Assembly (NCBI GenBank): GCA_902806565.1
Contig: CADCXA010000068.1
Coordinates: forward strand, 1-64,000
Direction of reading: 5' to 3'
Origin: Hypoxylon rubiginosum
Taxonomy: Eukaryota; Ascomycota; Sordariomycetes; Xylariales; Hypoxylaceae
DNA: 64,000 bases
Shown here: positions 1-13,953 of the stretch, one piece after another
How the letters are laid out: the number at the start of each line of letters is the position of its first letter
Position numbering within the stretch: the stretch's first letter is position 1
Notes under the pieces: generated by a model
Seen by the model: only the letters and a program-made list of their open reading frames with translations
Told to the model about the DNA's origin: nothing
Databases searched by the model: none
Translations under genes and position numbers: made by a program

Positions 1-3000
1 TATAATATAATTAAAATTAATATTATTATTTTTAATTATAAATCTAAATTTATTTAACGATCTATTATATATTTAATATTAATAATAAAACTTAATGATT
101 TTATTAATAATATTTTTATTTAAATTATTATAACTAATTTTTTTAAATATTTTATAAAACCGTTTTACATTTAAATAACCGAAATATTAATAAGTATTTC
201 GTAAATTAATTTCTATAAAATAATATTAAATGATTATTATATTATAATTATATAAAAAATACTAAAAATATCCTTATTTATAAATAACTAGAAAAATCTT
301 TTTACTATAAATTAATATATTTTATAAATTATCTAAATAAACCTTTAATTTATTTATATTTTTAATATATAATAAAAATAATATATTAAATAACATTATT
401 TAAAATAAAATAATACTAAATAATATAAAAATATTTACTATATTTAAACAAGTTTATTTTAAATTATTATTAAAACGGACTTTATAATATTTTATTATAA
501 TAATATTTAACTTTATTTTTAAATATATTTTTTATAAGGTTTATAATTAAGATCTGTTTTTTATAAACATTTTTATAGTTTTTATATTAAATATAATATT
601 TTAAAATTAATATTTATACTTATTATTTATAAAAAACATTATTAAAAACTTAAAAATATTATTACTTATTATTATATAACCAGTTAATATTAATATTTTT
701 TATTAATTATATATTATATTAATTTTAATAAAAATATAAAAAATCACTTAATTTATTAATATATTTATAATTTAACTATTATTAATTATATTATAACTTA
801 TAATATATTATTTATTAATATTATTAAATTTATTATAAAAATTATTATATATAAATATTTATTACTTATAATTATTTACCTTATTATTATTATAATTAAA
901 GTTACTATTAATATTAATTCCTTTATAATTAATTAAAAATAATATATAAGTATTTTTTATAAAATTATATTAATTTTTTTATATATATTATTACCATTTT
1001 TTAAATTTATTTTAATATTTTTTATTAAAATATTTTATAAACTAACATTTTTTTTTATTATAAATAAAACACTTTTTTTTATTATTATTTTTATAATATT
1101 AATTAAATTAATTATATTTTTATTTTTAAAAATACCTTTAATTATATAAAAAACCTTAATATTAAAACTAGCTTTTATTTTTTAAATAACTATAAAATTT
1201 TAAATATTTTTATTTATAAGATCTTTTTTAATTATATGGTTATTTATTAACTTTATTATTATAATATATATGTTTAGTTTAATAGTTAAAATTATAAATA
1301 TAATATTAATTATAGTTTTTATTATTATATATATTCCTAGTTATATTATATATATTTAAATATATATTTTTAAAAATATTTATTAGTTTTATAAATACTA
1401 TTAAAAAATCTATATATTTTTATATAATATTAAGTAATCCTTTTTTTAGATTATATTTTTTTAAGTTATTTATAGTGACTTTTTTATAGATTTATTAAAT
1501 ATATTTAATTAATTTTTTTTCTTATATTAATAAGTTATTTCTTAAATATTTTACTATTATTTTTATTAAGGTTATTTTTTTTTATAAACTTATATATATT
1601 TATTTGTTTTTTATTAAATAAAAATAATCCTTAATTATATAATATATTACATTAAAAAAATATCTTTTTTTAATAATATAAAAATAATAATAACTTAAAA
1701 AACATTTAGTTAATATAATTAAATATATATAAATATATTAATTAAGTTTAATATTAATTTTATTATAATAATTATATAAAATCTTATATTTATTATTTAA
1801 AACGTTATATATTATATTAATAAACTTGTTTATATTATTATAATATATTTTAATTAAACTAATAATAATATATAATTAAATATTTTTATATTAACTTAAT
1901 AATAAGAAATATACCGGGTAATTTCCTAGATATAATAATAAAAACACTAAATTTAATACTTAAACTTTTTAATTAAAAAATAAAAATCCTAGATTTAAAA
2001 AAAAACCTTTTTAATATAATAAAAAACTTATATTTATAATTTAATTACTTTAATTTATTATTAAAAAACCTAGATATTAATATTAAAACTTTTAATTTAT
2101 TTATAAATTTCTATAAAATATTAATAAAAATCTTAAACTTTATAATAAAATCTTTAGTTATTATAAATAAAACCTTAACTACTATAAATAAAATTTTAAA
2201 TATAATTATAAAAAAATATTATTTTATAATTAAAAAATAATAACTAACTATTAATAATAAATTAATTATTAATAATAAATTAACAATTAATAATAAATTA
2301 ATTACTAATAAATAAAATTTTATATTAAAAAATATAAATAATATAATTAAATTATTAGGTTATTTATTTAAAATCCCGTATTTAATAATAAATAAAATCT
2401 TTATATTCCTAGATATAAAATTAAGATTTAATTATAAAATATTTATTATTTGTTTTTAGATAAGTTACTAGTAAAAAATAATATAATAATTTAATAAAAT
2501 AATATAAATTTATAATAAATTTATATAAAATTATATTATAAATAATTTTTTATAACTTAATATTATTTTTATATTAACTGGTATATTAATTATAAATATT
2601 AACTATTTAATAAAATTAATTAAAATTAATATATTAATTAAAATTATTAATTAATTTATAAAACTAATAAATATATAAATATTAATTAAATTTAAAATAT
2701 TAATTATTATTATAAAATATTATATTATTATTATTTATAGATTATTATATTATTTATTACTATTTAATTTAAATATACTTTAAGTAAAAAAATTAATTTT
2801 TATAATATTAAAAATAATTATAAATAATATTAATAAACTATTTAAAATAATATTTTTAATTTTTTATTAATTTTAATAAATAAACCTATTAAATTTATAT
2901 AATTTATAAAAAAGTTTAATAAAAATATATTTATATTAAATGTTATAAAGTATATAAAATATATATATAATATATTAATCGGATTAACTTTATATTAATA

Positions 3001-5750
3001 GAAAAGTTAAACTTAAAAAAAAAATAAAAATATAAATTAATAAAACTTATAATAACCTTAGTAATTTAATAAGCTGGTAAATTATATATATAAATTATTT
3101 TTAATACGCTAGTGGTATTTAAGTTTAACTTTAATTATATTAATAAATTATTTATATATTAATTATATTAGTTATTTTAACCACCAGGGTATATCTAAAA
3201 AAAGCCGAAAAAAGCCACGTTTATAAAAGTTTTTACTTATAATACGTAACATTAAATTTAAATTTTATTATTATTATAATTATCTATTTAATTTTTACTT
3301 AATAATATAAATTACTTATAAAAATAAATTTTTTTAATTTATTTTTAATAAATTTCTAAGTTTTATTATTAAGTTATTTTAGTTATATTTTTATTATAAA
3401 TATTATATAAAATTATATATTATTTATATAATAATTATTAATAAAAATATATATTTTATATATATTAAAATAATATATTATTTTAATATAATATTATTTA
3501 AAAATAAAATTTATCTTTAAATTAATTTTATAGTATTTTATCGTAATAATCTACTAATTAAATTTAAAAAGATTTAATAATATAAGTTTTAAATATTATT
3601 ATATTATTTATTTTTATAATTATTTCCTTATTAAAAAAATTAATTTTAATATATTTTATATTATATTATTTATCTTATTTTATCCTTATTTTAATAGATT
3701 TTAATTAATAGTTAATTTTATTAAATAAATTATTTTATTATAACGTATATATTATAATAAAAAAATAAAAAAAGTGAAAAAAAAATAATATAAAACTATT
3801 TATAATAATATAAATATTAAAAAATCTTAAGATATAATTTAAATATTAAAACTATTTATTTAAATATAATTTTAAAAGTAATTTTATAAAAAAATAAATA
3901 AAAAAAAATAACTTTTATAAGAAAAAACTACTTATTTTTTTATAGATTTAAGATTTTATAAATACTAAACCTTATTAATTATATATAAATTATAAGAATA
4001 TTTAAAAATAAATATAAAAATATACGTGTTTTTAATATAAAATTTAAAATAATATTTGATTTTATATAATAAAACATATATTAATTTATTAACTAAAACG
4101 TTTCTTTTTTATAATTAATTAATAATATTAAAATATTAATAATAAATATTACTAAGCCTAATTAATAAATTATAATAATTAAAAATTCTATAAAAAGTTT
4201 TTTTTATAATTAATTAAAACTATTAAAAACTAATAAAAAGTTATAATTTAAATTTTTTTATATAATAAAATATAAATCTAAAGAATATAAAATAATAATA
4301 TAATAAAATATATAAAATTATATTTTAAAGTTTTTAAAAAATCTAAAAATATAAAATAATATTATAACAAAATAAATAAAAATATATTTTTAAAGTTTTT
4401 ATTAATATAAACGTAATTTTTATATTATTCCTTATAAAATAAAAATTCCGGCGCTATTTACCTTTTAAATCTTATTTATTTATAATTAACTTATTAATTA
4501 ATTATTAATTAATATTAAATTAATAATAGTAATAAAGAAATTAATAATATTAAAATATATATAAAAATAGTAATTATATTTAATTATAAATTAATTATAA
4601 CTAAATTTTAAAACGTAGAATATAACTTATAAATATAACTTAAAATAAATTATATTAATATTATATATAATTTTACGTATATATTATAATATAAATTTAA
4701 TTCTTTATAAAATAAGTTAATTTAAAACTTTTTAAAATAATATAAATAATATAAATAATAATTTATAAAAAAGTTATTAATTTTATTTTTTATATATAAA
4801 ATAATTTATATAAAATAAATTGAATTAAATTAAATAATAAATATTAAATATTACGGTTTATATATAAATAAATATATATAATAAAAAATAAAAAACTAAA
4901 AATATAAATATAATTAAAATAATTTATTAAATATATATTTAAAAACTAAATTTATTATATATAATAATAAATATATAATTAAAAATTATAACTTATTTAA
5001 TTAAAATATAAAATTTATTTAATAAAATTATAAACTTAAAACCTTAATAATTATTTTATTAAAAAAAATAATTCTGATATATAATAATTAATTATTAATT
5101 TCTTTAATTTTATTAATAATTATAAAAACTTTAAATTAAATAAATTATATTTATTTATTTTTTAAATAATAATTTAATTAAACTTTTATAAAAGTTTAAT
5201 AATATATTAATTATAATTTAAATAATATTATATTAATAAAATTATTGAATAATTAAATAATATATAAAACTTAAAAATATAAATTTTAAATTTTAAATAA
5301 TAATTTTTTATTATTTATATTTATATTAAAATATAAAGTAATAATAAGTTATATTTAAATATAACTTAAATTATAATTTTATAGTTATTTTATATATTTT
5401 ATATATATTTTTAAAAAACGTTATAATATAAAAATTTAACTAGGTTTTAAATATTTAAATAAACTTTTAAATATTTAAAAAAAAAATTTAAAAGTTTATA
5501 AAATTTTAATAATATTTATATAAAAAGAAAAGTTAAATTAATATATAAAAAAATGTTTTAAAAATAAATAATTAAAAAATTTAAATATTATTAAAACTTT
5601 TATTATATATTATATTAATTTTTTTATTATAATATAATTATTATTCTTTTTTAAAATATATTTATTATTTATATGTTAAATTATTAATAATTTATAATTA
5701 AAAAATAATTAAATATTATAAATATAATAATATAAATTATTTAAATATAG
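1..5750. repeat. RIP-mutated AT-rich block, unassigned
   Basis: This stretch is almost entirely A and T, with roughly three G or C per 60 bases in the lines I counted. CA and TG dinucleotides are scarce, and stop codons fill every frame. That is the expected end product of repeat-induced point mutation on old transposons. I could not pair any part of it with the LTR elements to its right. A few less mutated islands remain near 3110-3220 and 4445-4470. It ends at the target duplication of the retroelement at 7160-19092. It is probably one or more other dead transposons, but no family can be named. Confidence 0.7.
2246..2317. repeat. 18-bp tandem repeat, about four copies
   Basis: Three successive units of 18 bp (2246-2263, 2264-2281, 2282-2299) share the core ATTAATAATAAATT and differ only at positions 3-5. 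A fourth, more diverged unit follows to about 2317. It lies inside the RIP-mutated block and may be a repeat internal to a dead transposon or a microsatellite that arose after mutation. Confidence 0.6.
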
Positions 5751-5758
5751 TTAAATAT

Positions 5759-6013
5759 TATAAAAAAATATAACTTTAATATTTTATAATTAAAGAATAT
5801 TATAAATAATAATAAATATAAAAAATATATTAAAAATATATTAATTAATATAAATATTTAATTAATAATAAAAGCTTATATATAATAAAAATAATATTTA
5901 AAAAAAAACTATTTTAATATAATATTTAAATAAGTTATATAATAAATTTAAGTTATATATAACTTAAAATATCACGTGATATTTTAATATTTTAATATTT
6001 TAATTTTATTATA
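5759..6013. repeat. Terminal repeat of small element A (left)
   Basis: It is 255 bp and aligns without obvious gaps to 6904-7158, 12423-12677 and 13699-13953. Near its right end it keeps the palindrome ATCACGTGAT. Confidence 0.75.
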
Positions 6014-6903
6014 AATTCTTTTTATAATAATAATAAGTTTTTATTAAATTAAAACTATATAAAATAAATAAATAAATAATTAATTAAATTTATAATTTTT
6101 AAGTTTAAATAAGCCTTAAAAAAAATTTTTTTTATAACATATATATTAATAATCTTTTTATAACTTTTTTTTTTATATTTAATATTTTATAAATTTTTTT
6201 TTATATTTAATATTTATACTTTTTTATATATAACTAATATTTTAATTAACTTAATATTATTTTAAATTTTTCTTTTAAAACTTTAAAACTTTAATATTTA
6301 AAATTTAAACTTAAACTTAAACTTAAACTTATAAATTTAAATTTAAATTTAAATTTAAACTTAAAAAAGTAATTATATAAAACTTTTTAAATTTTAAAAT
6401 TATTTTTTTATATTTTATTTAATATTTTAAATATTTAATATTTTTATAATTAATATCTTAATAATTAAAATTTTATATAACTAGGATTTTATAAGTTTTA
6501 ATTAATTAATATTTTATAATTAATATTTTATTTAATATTTTATTTAATATTTTATTTAATATTTTATAATTAATATTTTATATAACTAATAAATATTATT
6601 TATAACTAATAATATTATATATAAATTAATTAATATTATATTAATTTAACTAATAAATATTATAAATAATTTTATTTATAAATATTAAAAGATATTTTAA
6701 TATATAAATCTTAATATAATAAAAAAAAGATTTAATAAAAAAAAATAAAAAACTTTAAAACTTTTATATTTAAAAACTTATAAAATCCATTTTAATCAAT
6801 ATAATAATAAGTTATTATATTAATTAAACTAAATATAAAATAAATATAAATAGTTTTTTTAAAACTATAATTATATAGATTTAAATTTAAATTATACGTT
6901 AAT

Positions 6904-7158
6904 TATAATAAAATATAACTTTAATATTTTATAATTAAAAAGTATTATAAATAATAATAAATATAAAAATTATATTAAAAATATATTAATCGATATAAAT
7001 ATTTAATTAATATTAAAAACCTATATATAATAAAAATAATATTTAAAAAAACACCGTTTTAATATAATATTTAAATAAATTATATAATAAGTTTAAGTTA
7101 TATATAACTTAAAATATCACGTAACATTTTATCACTTTAATATTTCAATTTTATTCTA
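6904..7158. repeat. Terminal repeat of small element A (right)
   Basis: This is a 255-bp direct repeat of 5759-6013. It ends ATTTTATTCTA, one base off the consensus terminus, one base before the outer LTR begins. Confidence 0.75.
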
Positions 7159-7159
7159 A

Positions 7160-7313
7160 TATTAAATTTAAAAGTTAATTAAATTAAATTTAAATTTTTT
7201 AATTAAAAAATATATATTTTTTATATTATTATTATTTATAAATTTTTAATTTATAAGCTTATTAAATAAAAGTTTATTTGTTTTTAATTACTAGTTAATT
7301 TTTAAATTTAATA
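7160..7313 (-). repeat. Downstream LTR of outer retrotransposon
   Basis: This 154-bp copy matches the LTRs at 9914-10067, 16382-16535 and 18939-19092 and has the same orientation as the last. It begins TATTAAAT on the plus strand and ends ATTTAATA. These are RIP-mutated forms of the TGTTAAAT/ATTTAACA termini still visible in the right-hand LTR. Its first three bases overlap the ATAT duplication of the small element that ends at 7158. Confidence 0.8.
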
Positions 7314-9913
7314 TATTTTTTTAAGTTTATAATTATTTATATTAAAAGTTTAAATTTAAATATTATTAATATAAAATTAAAGTATTTATATTTAATATAC
7401 TTTTTTAAATTTTAATTAAATTTCTTTAAATTTTGTTTTAACTAAATATTAAATGTTTATAATATTTAATTAATTTAATAAACTTAGTTATTTTTAAGTT
7501 AATAATATTTTAATTAATTTATTTATTTTTATTTTTATTAATAATATATATTTAATTATAATTAAGTTATATAATAAATCTAGTAATAATATTTTATTTA
7601 TTTATTTTTTAATTAATTAATTTATTAAATAAAATTATAATATAAATTTATAAATTTTTATAATTTATTATATTATTAATAAAAAGAATATTATTAATTA
7701 TAAGTTTTATTATTTATATTTTATAAAATTATTATTAAGGTTTTATTTATATTTTAATATAAAACTAAAAGCTTTATATTATAATTTAATTTATAGTTTA
7801 AATATTAATTTTATTTTTTTATTTATTAATTAATTTAAATTTAAAATAAATATAATTTAATTTATTAAATCCGTTTAATTAAAAGCTTTAAATTAATATA
7901 AATTTTAAAGCGGTTTATTATTAATTAATTAAATTATTAATATTTGAATTATATTTATTTAATAAAATATAACTAACATATAATTATATATAATTTCTTT
8001 TAAATATATTTTTATTTTTAAATATATATAACTTTATAATTATATATTATAAAATCTTATAATTTATACTTATTAATTTATATTAAAACAAGCTTTAAAA
8101 TAAAATAAATTTAAAATTTATTAAGTTTAAATTAATTAAAATATTTTAATATATATATTATATAATATTTAAATTTTTATAAGTTAATAACGTTAAGAAA
8201 TATTATATATTATATTTATTAATATATATTCTTAATAATAAATAATTTAATAACTAAATATTATATATTATTAAAAGTAATATTATTTAATTTATAATTA
8301 AATTACCGTTTAAATAAAATAAAATATAAAATTATATAAACTTATTTAATAAAACTATTATAATGTAATTACTTTTAAATTTAAATGTTAATAAATATAA
8401 AGTTTTTAACTTTTATATTAAAATATAAATAAAAACTTAATAATAATTTTATAAAGTATAAATAATAAAACTTTTAATTATTATTAAATTATTTTTATTT
8501 TTTATTTATAAAATATATTATTTTATTTTATATAAATATTATATAATTTAATTTATTACTTTTTAATAAATATTACTTAAATTTATAAGAAATTAAACTA
8601 ATTATAAAACTATAAATAATATATTAAATTTAATAAATATAATTATAAATAATATTAAATTAATTTTATATTAATATTAATAAATTTTTTATTTTATAAT
8701 ATAGTTTTTTTATAAAAATAGATTTTATAAAATTATAAATATATTTAATAATTTATTAAATAAAATAATTAATTTAATTATTTTTTTAATATATAAAGTT
8801 TAAAATAATTAAATTATTTTTTAAAATTAATTATAAATAATTTCGGTTTAAAAAAACTATTAAATTTTATTTTCTTTAATTATTTAATATTTTTTTTTAA
8901 TTATAAGATTATTTTAATTACTGTTATTTTATAATTTCTTTAATATATTATAATTATATTATTTATATAAAAATATATTAATATATTTTTAAAGTTTAAT
9001 TTTAATAAAGTCTTTAAAAATTCTTTTTATTAAAATAATAATAAGATTTATAACTTATATAAAACTTTATATAATTATAATATTATATTTCTTTTTTAAT
9101 ATTTTATTTATTATATTATATTATATTATTTTAAAATTAAAATAAATAATTATTATTAATAATATTTTAAATAATTTACTATTAAAAATAATAATATATA
9201 TTTTATTTAAATATAGTTTTTTTTATTAGTTTTTTTATATAATAAATCTAGTTTTATATTTTAAAAAAATTTATATATATTAAATTTATAAATATATATT
9301 TATATATAATTTAAAATTTAATACTTTTTTATAGTTAAATTTATTTTTTTAATTTTTAATTAAAATTTTATTTAAATATAATATTTAAAGTAATTTTCTT
9401 TTATTTATTAAAAAGAATATTTTATTAAATAATTTATAAGGTTTTTATATTAATAAAACGTTTTTTTAATAAGCTTTTAATATAACTTTTATTTTTTTTA
9501 TAATATTTTTTTATATTAATTTAATTTAAGATTTTTAATTTTATTTTTTATATAAAAAAAGTTTTAAAACTTATTAAAAATACGGTTTTTTATAGTTTGA
9601 TTTATAAAGTTTTAAAATAAATTTAATATAAAATTTATATTTTTATTTTAAATTATATAATATATTAAAATAAATAATAAATTTAATAATAATATAAATA
9701 ATAATTTAAATTTAATTATAATATATAAATATTTTATTTTAATATTAACGTTTAATTTCTTTTTATTTATTATATTTATTATTTTTAAAAAAAAATAATA
9801 TTTTGTTAATTTCTTTTATTTTTTTAGATTTTTTATTTAAAATATAATTTTTAGAATTTAATAAAATATATTTTTTAATTAAAACCGTTATTTTCTTTAT
9901 ATTTATATATTTA

Positions 9914-10067
9914 TATTAAATTTAAAAATTAATTAATAGCTAGAAATAAATAAACTTTTATTAAATAAGCTTATAAATTAAGATTTTATATATAATAATA
10001 ATATAAAAAATATACGTTTTTTAATTAAAAAATTTAAACTTAATTTAATTAACTTTTAAATCTAATA
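9914..10067 (+). repeat. 5' LTR of nested retrotransposon
   Basis: It is 154 bp long, beginning TATTAAAT and ending TTTAATA, the same length as its partner at 16382-16535. The target duplication ATTTA lies immediately left at 9909-9913. Confidence 0.82.
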
Positions 10068-12422
10068 ATTAAAAGTTTTATCGTTGTTTTTCTAGCGTTA
10101 TTTATATATAAAAAAATATTAAAATTATTTACTTAAAATGTTTATATAATTAAATAACGGAAAAAGTAATTCTTTTAAAATTTTAATTAATTTAAAGGAT
10201 TAATATAATTAAGAAAATAAACTTAAATTAAAAGTTAAATTATTAAGGCTTTTTAATTATTTAATTAATAAGATTTTACTATTTAAAAAATTAAAGTTTT
10301 TTAATATAATTTTAAAAAAATATAATAAAAAAGTTAATACCGTTACCGTTTTTATAAAATTAAACGAATTTATAAAATTTATTATAATAAAATTAAAAAA
10401 ATTAAACTTAATTTAAATTAAAAAAAAATAAAAACTAGCTTATTTTAAATTTAATAAAAAATAAAAAAGTTAATTATAAAATAAATATAAGTTATTATAA
10501 TTAACGTGAAAAATTATATATAAAATAAATTATAATAATAAAAAAATTTAATAATTATATATATTAAATTATAATAAACTATTATAAAATTATATATTAT
10601 ATTATTAAAAAATTAATATAAAAATAATATTAAAAACTAAACATTTAATATAATAAAACTAAATTAAATAAAAAAGATAATATTAAAAAGAAATATAAAA
10701 AAATAATAATACTTTTTAAGAATCTTAAAAACGTAAACTAATAATTATAAACTTAAAAAATAATTATATTTAAAATTAAATTTTATAAAATACTTAAAAT
10801 ATAACATTTAAACTTATAAATAAAAGATTTTTTAAATATAATAAAAAAACTTTATAAAAGTTAAATTATTATTTATAAAATAATTAAGAAATTATAATTT
10901 ATCGATAATATTTTATAATATAAAAACCTTATAAATAATTTTTATAGTTATATAATTAAAATAATATATAAAATAAAAAAAATATTTAAAAGAGTTTTTA
11001 AACTTATTTATAATAAAAAAGGTTTTAATAAAAAAGAATTAATTAATTATTTTTTTAATTAACCGAAAAATAAAAATATAAATAAAATAAAATTATAAAA
11101 AAGAATTAAAATATTATATTAATTAATAACTATTTAATATATAACTAATATTACTAGTTTATAAAATATTATTATATTTTCTTAATAAAAATATATAATA
11201 ACTTTAAATTAAAAATTTAATTAACTTTTAAAATTAAAAAAACTTTAAAGAATTTAAAACTTTATATATAAATATAATTACTTAAAAAAAATAAGTTAAA
11301 ATTTAAAACTTTTTAACTTAAAAAGAAATTTAAAAAGCTATAAAAATAACTATATAATTAGTTTATAAAAAAATACCAATTATATTTTTTATTTTAATAA
11401 TGAATTAATTATTATTATAATAAATTAAATATATTATTTAATTAATTAAAAACAAATGTTATATAATAATTATTTTTAATTAAAAAATTAAAGCTTATTA
11501 ATTTAAACGTATAAAATAATAAATATATTAATTAAAAACATATTAATATTATTATTAAATATAACTTATTATTTTTTATTATTAATTATTTTAATTTCGT
11601 TATAAAAATTAAAATATAAAAAGTTTTAATAAAACAATAAAATAAACTTAACTTATATATAAAAAAAAGATAATATTTTTATAAATAAAATTAAAAATAT
11701 ATATAAATAATATATAATAACTTATTAAGTTAATATATAAAAAGAAAAAAATATATTTAATATTATTATATAAAAACGTAAGTATAATATATAAATTAAA
11801 CAAGTTTTTTTAACTAGAAATACTTAAATATAATATTATAAACTAAAATATTTTAAATTTTAAACTTTAAAATATTTTATAAACTTATTTTAAAAAATAA
11901 TTATTTAAAAACTAATAAAAGTTAAATATAAAGCTTATAATATATTTAAAATAAAATAATAAATTTAATATATTTTTAAATTAAACTATTAAATATAAAA
12001 AAAAAAAAGTTATTTTTAATTTTTATAACTATAAAAAAACATTTACTAAAAAAAACTTATATTTTATTTTTATATATTAAATATTAAAAACAACTTAAAA
12101 TTATATATTTAAAAATTATAAAATAAAAATAGTTTTTAATATAATAAATAATTATTTAAAATAGTTAAAACATTAATATAAAATTATTATAAAAATAATA
12201 AAAACTAATAATAAAATAATTATTAATAAACCAACTATTAAAAAAAGCTTAAAAACACATTAAATTAAAATTAAACTTTTAATACTAAATATATAAGCTT
12301 AAAATAATAAAGTTAAACACTTAAAAAATATAATAAAAATAAAAACGTATATAATATAAATTAAAATAAAATTATTAACGTATTTATAATTAAAAATATT
12401 TAAAACTGCCACTTATTTATAT

Positions 12423-12677
12423 TATAATAAAATATAACTTTAATATTTTATAATTAAAAGGTATTATAAATAATAATAAATATAAGGGATATATTAAAAA
12501 TATATTAATTAATATAAATATTTAATTAATATTAAAATATTATATATAATAAAAGTAATATTTAAAGAAAAGTTATTTTTATATAATATTTAAATAAGTT
12601 ATATAATAAATTTAAACTATATATAGCTTAAAATATTATATAATATTTTAATATTTTAATATTTTAATTTTATTATA
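12423..12677. repeat. Terminal repeat of small element B (left)
   Basis: This 255-bp repeat begins TATAATAAAAT and ends ATTTTATTATA. It is followed by a short extra copy of the terminus motif in the interior (about 12680-12702). Confidence 0.75.
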
Positions 12678-13698
12678 ACCTTAATATTTTAATTTTATTA
12701 TAATTTTTTTTATAATAATAATAAATTTTTATTAAATTAGAGTTATATAAAATAAATAAATAAATAAACAAATAAGTAATTAAATATATAATTGTTAAAT
12801 TTAAATAAGCTTTAAAAAAAAGTTTTTTAAAATATATATAATAGTAATTTTTTTATAACTTTCTTTTTTATATTTAATATTTATATTTTATAATTTTTCT
12901 TTTTATATTTAATATTTATACCTTTTTATATATAATTAATATTTTAATTAACTTAATATTATTTTAAATTTTTCTTTTAAAATTTTAAAACTTTAATATT
13001 TAAAATTTAATTTAATTTAAATTTAAATTTAAATTTATAAACTTAAACTTATAAATTTAAACTTATAAACTTAAACTTATTAATTTAAACTTATATATTT
13101 AAATTTAAAAAAGTAATTATATAAAGCTTTTTAAGCTTTAAAACTGTTTTTTTATATTTAATTTTTACTTAGTATTTTATTTAATATTTTATATAATATT
13201 TTATATAATATTTTATATAATATTTTATTTAATATTTTATTTAATATTTTAAATATTTAATATTTTTATAGTTAATATCTTAATAATTAGAATCTTATAT
13301 AATTAAAATTAAAATCTTATAAGTTTTTAATTAATTAATATTTTATAACTAATATTTTATTTAATATTTTACTTAATATTTTATAATTAATATTTTATAT
13401 AACTAGTAAATATTATTTATAACTAATAATATTATATATAAATTAATTAATATTATATTAGTTTAATTAATAAATATTATAAAAGATTTTATTTATAAAT
13501 ATTATAAGATTTTTTAATATATAAGTTTTAATATAATAAAAAGGAAAAAATAATAAAAAAAAATAAAAAAGTTTATAATATTTATTTTAATCGGTATAAT
13601 AATAAGTTATTATATTAATTAAAATAAATATAAAATAAATATAAGCGGTTTTTTTAAGATTATAATTATATAAATTTAAGTTTAAATTAAATATTAAC

Positions 13699-13953
13699 TA
13701 TAATAAAATATAGCTTTAATATTTTATAATTAAAAAATATTATAAGTAATAATAAATATAAAAAATATATTAAAAATATATTAATTAATATAAATATTTA
13801 ATTAATATTAAAACACTATATATAATAAAAATAATATTTAAAAGAAAATTATTTTTATATAATATTTAAATAAGTTATATAATAAGTTTAAGTTATATAT
13901 AACTTAAAATATTATATAATATTTTAACATTTTAATGTTTTAATTTTATTATA
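13699..13953. repeat. Terminal repeat of small element B (right)
   Basis: This is a 255-bp direct repeat of 12423-12677, followed by the ATAT duplication and then by resumed retrotransposon sequence. Confidence 0.75.

Larger units (their letters stand above)
5759..7158. mobile_element. Small LTR element (TRIM-like), copy A
   Basis: The element is 1400 bp with 255-bp direct terminal repeats (5759-6013 and 6904-7158). Each repeat carries short inverted ends (TATAATAAAAT / ATTTTATTATA; one mismatch in some copies). De-RIPped ends would fit TG..CA. A 4-bp ATAT duplication flanks it at 5755-5758 and 7159-7162. The 890-bp interior has no trace of coding sequence. It contains hexamer-like arrays (TTAAAC/TTAAAT, about 6305-6365) and ATATTTTATTTA arrays (about 6515-6580). 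Size and structure fit a terminal-repeat retrotransposon in miniature, a non-autonomous LTR element. It sits exactly at the left edge of the outer LTR element, so it inserted later than that element. Confidence 0.72.
12423..13953. mobile_element. Small LTR element (TRIM-like), copy B
   Basis: The element is 1531 bp with 255-bp direct terminal repeats (12423-12677 and 13699-13953) and an ATAT duplication at 12419-12422 and 13954-13957. Its interior aligns with copy A, including the hexamer-like arrays (about 13005-13115) and the ATATTTTA arrays (about 13150-13260), and is about 130 bp longer. It interrupts the nested retrotransposon. The uninterrupted homologous site is visible in the outer retrotransposon at about 16642-16671, with a single ATAT at 16661-16664. 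No coding capacity can be seen. Confidence 0.75.

Noticed and set aside
5759..7158. The two 255-bp repeats as independent MITEs
   Set aside because: Each repeat has short inverted ends, but both copies show the same pair with homologous interior between. A single ATAT duplication surrounds the whole unit, so one LTR-type element is simpler.
7155..7159. TCTAA as left target duplication of the outer retrotransposon
   Set aside because: It does not match TTAGG on the right. Removing small element A brings TTAAA (5751-5755) next to the LTR, which matches after two RIP-type changes.
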